From Gammaproteobacteria bacterium (GTDB taxonomy: Bacteria; Pseudomonadota; Gammaproteobacteria; SZUA-229), in NCBI GenBank assembly GCA_015484935.1, contig WFUQ01000065.1, positions 1 through 6,001 on the forward strand: a stretch of 6,001 nt of DNA, in the 5' to 3' direction. Of this stretch, positions 1-5,467 are shown piece after piece. The translations under genes were made by a program, and so were the position numbers. Below the pieces are notes generated by a model. The model was not told where the DNA came from. It was given only the letters and a program-made list of their open reading frames with translations, and made no database searches. Each line of letters starts with the position of its first letter. Position 1 is the first letter of the stretch.

Positions 1-109
1 CTATCTTGTTGAATATATTTATATAAATAAAATACCCGTTCGTATTCAGTGTCAATTATATTTACATCGAATCTAATTAACACATCCTGCTTACGCTATT
101 TTCAATCCC

Positions 110-139
110 AAAAAAAACCGCCGTGAAGCGGTTTTTTTT
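110..139 (-). terminator. Intrinsic (Rho-independent) terminator, probably bidirectional
   Basis: A perfect 12-bp inverted repeat has arms at 110-121 and 128-139 and a 6-base loop (CGTGAA). The stem has a CCGC/GCGG core flanked by eight A:T pairs, so either strand ends in a run of T after the GC core. It begins 25 bases past the stop codon of the minus-strand lipoprotein gene and most likely ends that transcript. The symmetry means it could also stop transcription entering from the left. Confidence 0.9.
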
Positions 140-164
140 CGAGCGGATATCCAGGCATGATTCC

Positions 165-569
165 CTATTTCACATCGACCGTAAATTCCTTTGAAAACAG
201 ACTCTCACGACCTTTGGTATCGACCGTGGTGATCGCAACATAATAGGTACCGGCAGGGATGGACTGTAACGTCAACTGCAGAGAATTGGCTCCTGAGACC
301 TCGATGAATTCCTGATACTCACCCGGCTTGGAACCATAGTAAACGCGGTAGCCACTGATATCGGATGCTGCCAGCCCACCACCACCTTCTCGCGTGCTGG
401 GCCGTGGCCAGGAGATACTGGCATTGCCCTGAACGACAGAGAAGCCACCACCACCGCCGCCACCGGGTCCGGTGCCCAGGTCGTCCTCGCATGCAGTCAG
501 ACCAAACACAGCAAACAATGCCAACAGGGGTAACAAGCGATACCGCTCGATGATTTTCTTAAAATTCAT
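165..569 (-). CDS. Small lipoprotein with one fibronectin type III domain
   Basis: This 134-residue protein starts with a lipoprotein signal peptide: charged N-terminus, hydrophobic core at residues 12-23, then lipobox L24-T25-A26-C27. Signal peptidase II should cut before C27, leaving a lipidated protein in the envelope. Glu at +2 gives no clear inner-membrane retention signal, so the outer membrane is likely. A linker of seven glycines (36-42) leads into a single FN3-type beta-sandwich (about 45-134), with an ISGYRVYYG strand and a PAGTYYVAITTVD segment typical of FN3. The ATG is well supported by AAGGAG at 577-582, seven bases upstream. It follows the sugar transferase by 153 bases and is the last gene before a terminator. 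A structural or polysaccharide-contacting role in the envelope is inferred from position; no catalytic residues are visible. Confidence 0.85.
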   Translation of the reverse strand: MNFKKIIERYRLLPLLALFAVFGLTACEDDLGTGPGGGGGGGFSVVQGNASISWPRPSTREGGGGLAASDISGYRVYYGSKPGEYQEFIEVSGANSLQLTLQSIPAGTYYVAITTVDTKGRESLFSKEFTVDVK

Positions 570-582
570 GTCATCTCTCCTT

Positions 583-593
583 CACACAGTGTG
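583..593 (-). promoter_or_regulatory. Short palindrome before the lipoprotein gene, possible operator
   Basis: CACACAGTGTG is a perfect palindrome about a central A. It lies just upstream of the Shine-Dalgarno sequence of the lipoprotein gene. The 10-base core (ACACTGTGTG on the minus strand) recurs at 3350-3359 within a candidate promoter before the ATPase gene. It may be a shared operator or only a small RNA hairpin. The site is short, so chance is a real alternative. Confidence 0.25.
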
Positions 594-722
594 GTCATCT
601 GCAGATTCGTCACAATTTACGCGTAGCGGCTTCTATCTACCAGAACACGCGATAATCCTACCACCGATACAACAGAAAAAGTAAGCCGATAGCAAGCAAT
701 AATCACATAATCAACAACTTAG

Positions 723-2138
723 CTACTGCGCACCTTTACCCAGCATGACCACTTCAGCCGTCTGCAGCAATATCAACATATCCAGAAAGATGCTGTAGTT
801 TTTGACGTAATACAGGTCATACTGCAGTTTTTCAAGACCGTCCTGTTCGGAATCGCCATAGGGATAGCGTATCTGCGCCCAACCGGTCAGCCCCGGTTTT
901 ACCCGATGGCGCTCCTCATAATAGGGGATATTCTCTGCCAGCTGCTTGACGAATTCCGGACGCTCAGGTCGGGGCCCAACAAAACTCATGTCGCCCTTGA
1001 GCACATTCAGTAATTGCGGCAACTCATCCAGCCTGCCCTTACGGATGATATGGCCGACACGTGTTATACGCGAATCGTTCTTGCTCGCCCATCTGGCAAC
1101 ACCGTCTTTTTCCGCATCAGACACCATGCTACGGAATTTGTAGATGTTGAAGGGTCGGCCATCCTGCGCCACCCGAACCTGCTTGTAGAACACAGAGCCT
1201 TTGAAACCGCCATCGATAAAGACGGCCAGCGCGGTGATCAGCATCAATGGTAACGCCAGCGGTAACAGTATCAGCACGGCGACGATATCGATAAAGCGCT
1301 TCATCACACGTCTGAACGTACTCTCATGGAAGCCATCAGCCAGATACAACCAGCTCGGATACAGGATGTCTAGCCGGATCTTGCCGGTGCGACGCTCGAA
1401 GAAGGTGATCAGATCAAGGATATCGATACCACTCATCTTGCAGTCGAGCAGATCCTGAGCCGGGACACCTGCCTGCCTGCGATCATCCACCGCCAGCACG
1501 ATCTCATCAACATCTTTCTCCTGCGCGATCTCCACCAGCGGTTTGTCGAGTATGATCACATCGTCACCTTTCGTATCATCCCCGTTCACCGCAACATAAC
1601 CGACGATATTCAATCCTTTCAAACTTCTATCCTGCTGCGCCTCTCTGACCAGTGCCGCTTTCTTGCCGGCACCGATGACCAGCACGCGCGACCACATATT
1701 GCGCTCTTTGACCACGCGCCGGAACAACAGACGGATGATGGAGATAAACAGGAAGCTGCACAGGACCGTCAGCGACAACACGCCTCTTCCGAGAAAGAAC
1801 TGCGGCACAAAATAATAACTCACGCCAAGCGGTATCAACCCCAGCAGCAACCCACTGGCGATACGCAACATCAGCACATCCATGAAACGCCCGGCCTGCC
1901 GCTGATAGATACCGAATGCGACCAGGCTCAACTGCATGACGGTTGCATATAATATTGCCTTGGGTAAAAACGCACCGAAATGGCTGTGCCAGTCTGTTCC
2001 CCAGAAGCGGACTTCCAGACCAAAATACAGCGCCGCGACCAGAGCGGTAAACTCTATGATGGCAAGCAGTACAAATTCGGTAGGGATGTAATATCTAAAT
2101 ACCTGTGTCGAATGCCTGAAAAACCGGACGGTACCCAT
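723..2138 (-). CDS. Membrane sugar transferase, PEP-CTERM/EpsB type (undecaprenyl-phosphate sugar phosphotransferase)
   Basis: This is a polyprenyl-phosphate hexose-1-phosphate transferase. It should move a sugar phosphate from a UDP-sugar to undecaprenyl phosphate at the inner membrane, the first step of exopolysaccharide repeat-unit synthesis. Numbered from the ATG (471 residues), there are about four N-terminal membrane helices (21-41, 59-77, 90-112, 118-139), a Rossmann-like CoA-binding region starting VLVIGAGKK (152-160), a membrane hairpin (282-309), and a C-terminal bacterial sugar transferase domain. That domain shows FYKQVRV, FNIYKFRSM (330-338), the catalytic Asp-Glu pair D371-E372 in DELPQLLNVLKGDMSFVGPRPE, and KPGLTGWAQ. 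The layout resembles TIGR03013 (EpsB_2, PEP-CTERM associated); the sugar is unknown. The frame can be read from a TTG at 2165, but the ATG at 2138 better fits the family's N-terminus. Neither start has a good Shine-Dalgarno. Confidence 0.9.
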   Translation of the reverse strand: MGTVRFFRHSTQVFRYYIPTEFVLLAIIEFTALVAALYFGLEVRFWGTDWHSHFGAFLPKAILYATVMQLSLVAFGIYQRQAGRFMDVLMLRIASGLLLGLIPLGVSYYFVPQFFLGRGVLSLTVLCSFLFISIIRLLFRRVVKERNMWSRVLVIGAGKKAALVREAQQDRSLKGLNIVGYVAVNGDDTKGDDVIILDKPLVEIAQEKDVDEIVLAVDDRRQAGVPAQDLLDCKMSGIDILDLITFFERRTGKIRLDILYPSWLYLADGFHESTFRRVMKRFIDIVAVLILLPLALPLMLITALAVFIDGGFKGSVFYKQVRVAQDGRPFNIYKFRSMVSDAEKDGVARWASKNDSRITRVGHIIRKGRLDELPQLLNVLKGDMSFVGPRPERPEFVKQLAENIPYYEERHRVKPGLTGWAQIRYPYGDSEQDGLEKLQYDLYYVKNYSIFLDMLILLQTAEVVMLGKGAQ

Positions 2139-2254
2139 TAGCTCGATAACTCTTGATTGATACAAAATTTGGTGTAGGCACTATATAGGATATTTATGCC
2201 TGCTAATGTGAGAAACACCTCAAAAACAGACATCGGGTAAGCGCGAAACATCAT
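2138..2254 (-). CDS. Possible 38-residue small ORF overlapping the sugar transferase start
   Basis: The frame opens with two consecutive ATG codons (2252-2254 and 2249-2251), preceded by GAGAAG, which is about five bases before the second ATG. It ends with TAA at 2138-2140, sharing one base with the sugar transferase ATG (TAATG), the classic arrangement for translational coupling. The product has a mostly non-polar middle (about residues 10-30, VFEVFLTLAGINILYSAYTKF-like) that could be one membrane helix. I recognise no family. The case for it is the stop/start overlap and the absence of a good Shine-Dalgarno at the transferase ATG, since coupling would explain that. Against it are its length and the chance that the transferase starts at TTG 2165. 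It could be a leader peptide rather than a functional protein. Confidence 0.3.
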   Translation of the reverse strand: MMFRAYPMSVFEVFLTLAGINILYSAYTKFCINQELSS

Positions 2255-2272
2255 CTCTTCTCTATACCGGGT

Positions 2273-2282
2273 GGGGGGGGGG
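2273..2282. repeat. G10 homopolymer tract (C10 on the coding strand)
   Basis: Ten consecutive G residues on the + strand lie between the ATPase gene and the sugar transferase gene. The tract is about 135 bases upstream of the transferase ATG and about 19 bases upstream of the first ATG of the possible small ORF. Poly-G/C tracts of this length are prone to slipped-strand changes in other bacteria and can phase-vary promoters or leaders. Here the tract is intergenic, so any effect would be on transcription or leader structure. The assembled length could also be a sequencing error. Confidence 0.7.
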
Positions 2283-2324
2283 ATTTCAGGTGCACTCTGT
2301 CGAGTAATAGCGAAGCACTAACGT

Positions 2325-3203
2325 TCAGGCGCTGACCAGGACAGGCCGTTTTGTCAGATCACGTCTGGAAACAGGTGTGAGCAAGCCTTCTTTATGCAGC
2401 TCTACGATGACATGCAGTGCATCCTGACCATCGAGTTTATGCTTCTGTTCCAGACCACCTCGCAGGAAAAGTCGGTGACAGATAAGGTTGATACGCCTGG
2501 GGATGCCGCTGCTGAATTTGTGTATCAGCCCCATCGCCTCATCAAGGATCTCCGGGGCGCCGTCCCAGCCTACCTTGCCCAGCCGATGTCGGATATAGTC
2601 AGATGTCTCTTCCGGCTCCAGCGGTTCAAGATGCGTTGCTGCAATCAAACGCTGTTGCAACTGCTCCATACCCGGTGCGCGGATGTGATCCATCAGCGAA
2701 CCCTGACCGACCAGTATCAATTGCAACAACAACTGGTTATTATCCTGCAGGTTGGACAACAACCTCAGATCTTCCAGTAATTCGGTGGTCAAGCCCTGCG
2801 CTTCATCGATGACCAGCACGGCACGCCCGCCGGATGATTGATAGTTGATGAGATAATGTTCGAGCAGTGCCAGCAATTCTGCATTACTACGGTTCGCGGT
2901 CGGCAGACCAAATATATCCACCACCCGCTTCACCAGATTGCTCGAATCCAGCTGTGCATTATTCAGGCTTTTCATCTTGATGCGTCGGCTGTCGATCTCT
3001 GACATCAGTGTCGCGATCAATGTGGTCTTACCAGTGCCCGCATCACCGGTGACGACGACGATGCCTTCACCTTCAGTAATCGCATATTTCAGATACGCCT
3101 TGGCATGGTCATACGTGCGATGACCAAAGGAAAAATGATAGTCAGGACTCAACTTGAACGGTTGAGCATCGAGAAGATAAAACTGTCTGTAAACATCAAG
3201 CAT
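2325..3203 (-). CDS. XrtA/PEP-CTERM-locus AAA+ ATPase (ExeA/GspA-like)
   Basis: This 292-residue AAA+ ATPase has an ExeA-type N-terminus (FYLLDAQPFKLSPD, about 8-21), Walker A GDAGTGKTTL (53-62), Walker B AVLVIDEAQ (128-136), a sensor-I-like LILVGQ (162-167) and a sensor-II-like GIPRRINLICHR (233-244). There is no membrane segment or signal peptide, so it is cytoplasmic or membrane-associated. This pattern and length match the putative secretion ATPase of PEP-CTERM loci (TIGR03015), related to the type II secretion protein ExeA/GspA but lacking its transmembrane and peptidoglycan-binding parts. The exact role of the family is not settled; assembly or export of exopolysaccharide or sorted proteins is likely. 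The frame extends to a TTG at 3236, but the ATG at 3203 places MLDVYRQFY where family members begin. No strong Shine-Dalgarno is seen at either start. The EpsB-type transferase downstream supports the assignment. Confidence 0.9.
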   Translation of the reverse strand: MLDVYRQFYLLDAQPFKLSPDYHFSFGHRTYDHAKAYLKYAITEGEGIVVVTGDAGTGKTTLIATLMSEIDSRRIKMKSLNNAQLDSSNLVKRVVDIFGLPTANRSNAELLALLEHYLINYQSSGGRAVLVIDEAQGLTTELLEDLRLLSNLQDNNQLLLQLILVGQGSLMDHIRAPGMEQLQQRLIAATHLEPLEPEETSDYIRHRLGKVGWDGAPEILDEAMGLIHKFSSGIPRRINLICHRLFLRGGLEQKHKLDGQDALHVIVELHKEGLLTPVSRRDLTKRPVLVSA

Positions 3204-3342
3204 CGGTAAAAATTCACTCTGAGCCAATGCTCTCAAAACGAAAGCGCAGGCAAAATCAGTCTTGCCATTTTTTTAACATTATATCTGTTGTTGTATCATC
3301 GGAAAAAACCTGATACCGGGACACTGTATCGACCGCGGCATG

Positions 3343-3371
3343 ACTATACCACACAGTGTTTTGTATGTGAC
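3343..3371 (-). promoter_or_regulatory. Candidate sigma-70 promoter before the ATPase gene
   Basis: On the minus strand GTCACA (3366-3371, 4 of 6 to TTGACA) and TATAGT (3343-3348, 5 of 6 to TATAAT) are 17 bases apart. The start point would be near 3336, giving a leader of about 130 bases to the ATPase ATG. A palindrome, ACACTGTGT (3351-3359), lies in the spacer and could be an operator. It may be a second, internal promoter allowing the ATPase to be expressed without the sigma-54 promoter further upstream. Matches of this quality are common in AT-rich DNA. Confidence 0.35.
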
Positions 3372-3383
3372 GAGCACCTGTGT

Positions 3384-3405
3384 GATGACCGTGCTTCCGG
3401 TCATC
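3384..3405 (-). repeat. Stem-loop (8-bp perfect inverted repeat) in the leader between mini-gene and ATPase
   Basis: GATGACCG (3384-3391) and CGGTCATC (3398-3405) pair perfectly around the loop TGCTTC. It lies about 84 bases past the mini-gene stop and 180 bases before the ATPase start. On the minus strand no T run follows, so it is not a standard intrinsic terminator. It could limit 3'-end decay of the mini-gene message, act as an attenuator, or be a protein binding site. Confidence 0.5.
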
Positions 3406-3488
3406 CCAGGCACTCTCACTTAACTAACTAGAACGATTGCCACTCCTGAAACATGAATACTAATTCCTGAACAAACCGACATCACCAC

Positions 3489-3572
3489 TCAGGGTGCCAG
3501 CGTGAATAGAGCAACTACAACTACTGATAGTGAAATCACTACAAATGTGAGTTTTCTCGTCGTTTCTTCCAT
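3489..3572 (-). CDS. 27-residue single-pass membrane mini-protein of unknown function
   Basis: This ATG-to-TGA frame encodes 27 residues: a polar start (MEETTRK), then an unbroken hydrophobic segment at about 8-26 (rich in V, L, I, F), ending in Pro. The Arg-Lys pair directly before the helix predicts an N-in orientation with almost nothing outside the membrane. There is no lipobox and no PEP-CTERM or GlyGly-CTERM motif. Translation is strongly supported by TTAAGGAG at 3579-3586, with GGAG six bases from the ATG, the best ribosome binding site in the window besides that of the lipoprotein. It is the first gene after a candidate sigma-54 promoter (3676-3691) and 285 bases before the PEP-CTERM-type ATPase. 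I recognise no family. It may be a small membrane partner or regulator of that ATPase or of the polysaccharide machinery, but this is inference from position. Confidence 0.65.
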   Translation of the reverse strand: MEETTRKLTFVVISLSVVVVALFTLAP

Positions 3573-3578
3573 CGTCTT

Positions 3579-3586
3579 CTCCTTAA
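3579..3586 (-). promoter_or_regulatory. Strong ribosome binding site of the 27-residue mini-gene
   Basis: TTAAGGAG on the minus strand, with six bases (AAGACG) between GGAG and the ATG at 3572. This near-ideal match to the 16S anti-Shine-Dalgarno is the main reason to accept such a short frame as a real gene. Confidence 0.8.
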
Positions 3587-3595
3587 ATGTCTAGC

Positions 3596-3614
3596 TGATA
3601 ACAAACGTTTATCA
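3596..3614. promoter_or_regulatory. Inverted repeat TGATAA-N7-TTATCA in the mini-gene leader
   Basis: TGATAA (3596-3601) and TTATCA (3609-3614) flank CAAACGT, with an overlapping palindrome AAACGTTT at 3603-3610. The site lies in the predicted 5' leader, between the sigma-54 start point near 3665 and the ribosome binding site. It could be an operator or a weak RNA hairpin. The AAACGTTT centre recalls a PurR box, but the outer bases do not fit. Confidence 0.3.
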
Positions 3615-3675
3615 CGAAGTGCCCGAATTCTCGTTTTGACTGAAAACACCGGCAATTCAGATACAAGCATGTATA

Positions 3676-3691
3676 AGCAGGAAGCGTGCCG
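3676..3691 (-). promoter_or_regulatory. Candidate sigma-54 (RpoN) -24/-12 promoter
   Basis: On the minus strand CGGCACG-CTTC-CTGCT matches the sigma-54 consensus TGGCACG-N4-TTGCW at all but two of the defined positions. It keeps the essential GG (3690-3689) and GC (3678-3677) exactly ten bases apart. It points at the 27-residue gene with a start point near 3665 and a leader of about 93 bases. An 8+8 bp palindrome centred about 87 bases upstream of that start is suitably placed for an enhancer-binding activator. PEP-CTERM/exosortase systems are known to be controlled by sigma-54 with the PrsK/PrsR two-component pair, which fits the downstream genes. Confidence 0.6.
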
Positions 3692-3741
3692 AAAATACAA
3701 AACACTTTAAAATTAAAGGTTTACGGCTGATGGCAACATTT

Positions 3742-3763
3742 TTTGTATCCAAACAGATACAAA
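3742..3763. promoter_or_regulatory. 8+8 bp palindrome, candidate activator (enhancer) site
   Basis: TTTGTATC (3742-3749) and GATACAAA (3756-3763) form a perfect inverted repeat around CAAACA. It lies 51 bases upstream of the sigma-54 element, at about -87 from its predicted start point, a normal position for a dimeric bacterial enhancer-binding protein. The half-site GATACAA recurs in other intergenic regions of the window, including 3660-3666 near the predicted start point. Confidence 0.5.
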
Positions 3764-4020
3764 TTGTGTAAAAAATACCGATAAATTATGGGAAATTTTA
3801 CACTTAAATTGTTAGATATTTTTCAATATTGTTAAGAATACTGACGAAATAACCTATTATGACTAATTATTAGCCAATCTTGTTTAAAAGTGAAAATTTA
3901 TCCGACTACAAAAAACCCAAAGACCACAACAAAAAACTACATTAGCCCTAATTAATATTCACTCCATTTATTGCGTTGTATTTTTTTACTATTTTTAATT
4001 TTGTTGGTTAACTATTAGTC

Positions 4021-4045
4021 ATTTTTATCGGATTCGAATAAAAAT
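4021..4045. repeat. AT-only inverted repeat
   Basis: ATTTTTAT (4021-4028) and ATAAAAAT (4038-4045) are exact reverse complements around a 9-base spacer (CGGATTCGA). With no GC pairs in the stem it is a poor terminator, about 140 bases beyond the purT stop. It could be a protein-binding site, or chance in AT-rich DNA. Confidence 0.3.
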
Positions 4046-4152
4046 CACTCGGCGGGAAATTTATATCACGTCCAGATTGTTGGAATATATTACACTTTAT
4101 CATTTCTGAGGTAGACAGAAGCAACAGGAAGCAAATTTCAGACTGATTGATT

Positions 4153-4180
4153 AAAAATCGACCAGCTAAACCATGCCGAT
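4153..4180 (-). terminator. Weak possible intrinsic terminator of purT
   Basis: Directly after the purT stop codon the minus strand can pair ATCGGC (4175-4180) with GTCGAT (4157-4162), including one G:U pair, followed by TTTTT (4153-4157). The stem is short and the loop is 12 bases, so termination would be inefficient at best. Confidence 0.2.
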
Positions 4181-4181
4181 G

Positions 4182-5366
4182 CTACTCAACTGCGCAGCCC
4201 ACCTGTTCCGATGCATGTTTCGCCTTCTCGATGGCAGCCTCAATGCTATCTGCTTTTGCCAGCACCACCCCCATACGCCGTCTACCGCTCACTTCCGGTT
4301 TACCAAACAGGCGTAGTTGCGTGTCTGGCTCAGCCAGCGCCTTCTCTAGATGCGCGAATGCAGGCCGCTGGCTCTCGCCTTCCATCAGAATAACGCTGGA
4401 CGCAGAGGCACCCAGTTGCTGAATAGCCGGTATCGGCAGATCCAGTACCGCTCTGGCATGGAGCGCGAACTGCGACAGATCCTGGGAGATCATCGTCACC
4501 ATCCCGGTATCATGCGGTCTGGGTGAAACTTCGCTGAAGATGACCTCATCCTGTTTGATGAACAGCTCCACCCCGAAGATACCGCGCCCGCCCAGTGCAT
4601 CGGTGATCTGCTGCGCCACTTCGCGTGCTCGACCCAATGCCACATCGCTCATTGGCTGCGGTTGCCATGACTGTCGATAGTCACCATCGACCTGTACATG
4701 ACCGATAGGTTCGCAGAACGAGGTACCGCCACGATGGCGGACGGTGAGTTGCGTTATCTCATAATCGAAATCGACAAAACCTTCGACGATGACCTTGCCC
4801 GCACCGCTACGTCCACCTTCCTGTGCATACGCCCAGGCAGTGTCGATCTGTTGCTGTGTTTTTATCGTGCTCTGCCCCTTGCCGGAGGAGCTCATGATGG
4901 GCTTGACCACACAGGGCAGCCCAATGGCTTCGATCGCCGCGTCGAATGCTTCTCTATCAGCCGCGAAGCGATAGGGCGAGGTTTTGATGCCCAGCTCCTC
5001 CGCAGCAAGCCGCCTTATCCCCTCACGATTCATGGTCAGTTGTGCTGCTCTGGCAGTCGGAATGACGGTGAACCCTTCCTGTTCCAGCTCGACCAGCGTA
5101 TCGGTTGCGATCGCCTCGATCTCGGGGATGATAGCGTGGGGTTGCTCCTGCTCGATCACCTGACGCAGCGCGTTTCCATCCAGCATATTGATGACGTGGC
5201 TACGATGCGCCACCTGCATGGCAGGTGCATCAGCGTAGCGATCCACCACGATCACCTCGATACCGAAACGCTGCATCTCGATGACCACTTCCTTGCCAAG
5301 CTCGCCTCCACCACAGAATAGAATACGGGTTGCACTGCCTGATAATGGCGTACCGATGGTAGTCAT
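4182..5366 (-). CDS. purT: Formate-dependent phosphoribosylglycinamide formyltransferase 2 (GAR transformylase 2)
   Basis: PurT makes N-formyl-GAR from GAR, formate and ATP, the third step of de novo purine synthesis, without folate. The 394 residues equal the family's usual length (392 in E. coli) and align without large gaps. The N-terminal domain has CGGGELGKE (18-26) and [21 protein letters not shown] (41-61). The ATP-grasp domain has [12 protein letters not shown] (113-124), the loop SSSGKGQS (159-166), [10 protein letters not shown] and the metal ligands E267 and E279, with D286 in [11 protein letters not shown] (278-288). The C-terminal lobe has RLFGKPEV (352-359). All key residues are present, so it should be active. 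The ATG gives the standard MTTIGTPL start, though the Shine-Dalgarno is weak. A sigma-70-like promoter overlaps the end of the upstream gene. It looks like a housekeeping gene unrelated to the exopolysaccharide genes. Confidence 0.98.
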   Translation of the reverse strand: MTTIGTPLSGSATRILFCGGGELGKEVVIEMQRFGIEVIVVDRYADAPAMQVAHRSHVINMLDGNALRQVIEQEQPHAIIPEIEAIATDTLVELEQEGFTVIPTARAAQLTMNREGIRRLAAEELGIKTSPYRFAADREAFDAAIEAIGLPCVVKPIMSSSGKGQSTIKTQQQIDTAWAYAQEGGRSGAGKVIVEGFVDFDYEITQLTVRHRGGTSFCEPIGHVQVDGDYRQSWQPQPMSDVALGRAREVAQQITDALGGRGIFGVELFIKQDEVIFSEVSPRPHDTGMVTMISQDLSQFALHARAVLDLPIPAIQQLGASASSVILMEGESQRPAFAHLEKALAEPDTQLRLFGKPEVSGRRRMGVVLAKADSIEAAIEKAKHASEQVGCAVE

Positions 5367-5406
5367 AATTTTTTGAAGCTAAGGTTATGTTGAAACAGTA
5401 AGAGCT

Positions 5407-5416
5407 GATACGTATC
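5407..5416. promoter_or_regulatory. 10-bp perfect palindrome GATACGTATC before purT
   Basis: GATACGTATC lies about 15-25 bases past the predicted purT transcription start and about 40 bases before its ATG. That position would suit an operator or a leader element. Its GATAC half-site resembles the GATACAA boxes elsewhere in the window. It is not a PurR box. Confidence 0.3.
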
Positions 5417-5437
5417 GGGCGAACAAGGTCCGACGAC

Positions 5438-5467
5438 ATTGTATCTATACGTAAACTTTGTTCTCAA
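5438..5467 (-). promoter_or_regulatory. Candidate sigma-70 promoter of purT
   Basis: On the minus strand TTGAGA (5462-5467) and TACAAT (5438-5443) are 18 bases apart and overlap the last codons of the PPC-domain gene. The start point would fall near 5431, with a leader of about 65 bases to the purT ATG. Each hexamer differs from consensus at one or two positions, and nothing better is seen in the 78-base gap. Confidence 0.45.

Larger units (their letters stand above)
3573..4181. other. 609-base gene-free, AT-rich region between purT and the mini-gene
   Basis: No protein-coding gene with a credible ribosome binding site is visible on either strand here. The right-hand part, 3721-4140, is about 29% G+C by hand count, far below the flanking genes. 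The left part holds the sigma-54 element, its upstream palindrome and the leader of the 27-residue gene. The rest has many A and T runs, two copies of TTGTTA near 3810-3835 and an AT-only inverted repeat at 4021-4045. Such DNA would suit a bent or nucleoid-protein-bound control region. It also separates the housekeeping gene purT from the exopolysaccharide genes and may mark an acquisition boundary. Confidence 0.6.

Noticed and set aside
1..109. Possible gene end or feature at the left edge
   Set aside because: AT-rich with frequent stops in all frames that I read; no motif, RBS or structure beyond the terminator that follows.
648..663. Sigma-54-like GG-N10-GC element before the lipoprotein gene
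   Set aside because: Spacing is right, but TGGTAGG and TCGCG depart from consensus at several positions, and the neighbouring GATACAA box is too close to serve as an upstream activator site.
3204..3236. Extending the ATPase to the TTG at 3236
   Set aside because: The added 11 residues lie outside the family's usual N-terminus, and no ribosome binding site supports the TTG.
3279..3404. 41-residue minus-strand frame starting ATGACCGG between the mini-gene and the ATPase
   Set aside because: No Shine-Dalgarno at a usable distance, unremarkable composition, and it starts inside the stem-loop. Probably chance.
3384..3405. Stem-loop as an intrinsic terminator of the mini-gene
   Set aside because: No T run follows on the minus strand, so it was kept only as a structural repeat.
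3603..3610. AAACGTTT as a PurR operator
   Set aside because: Only the centre matches a PurR box, and it is downstream of purT, not upstream. It more likely belongs to the mini-gene leader, if it is functional at all.
4008..4103. 31-residue minus-strand frame in the AT-rich region
   Set aside because: No ribosome binding site, polar low-complexity translation, and it crosses the AT-only inverted repeat.
4698..5321. 207-residue open frame on the + strand
   Set aside because: It lies wholly antisense to purT, which has all family motifs, and its translation shows no family features. It is a shadow frame.
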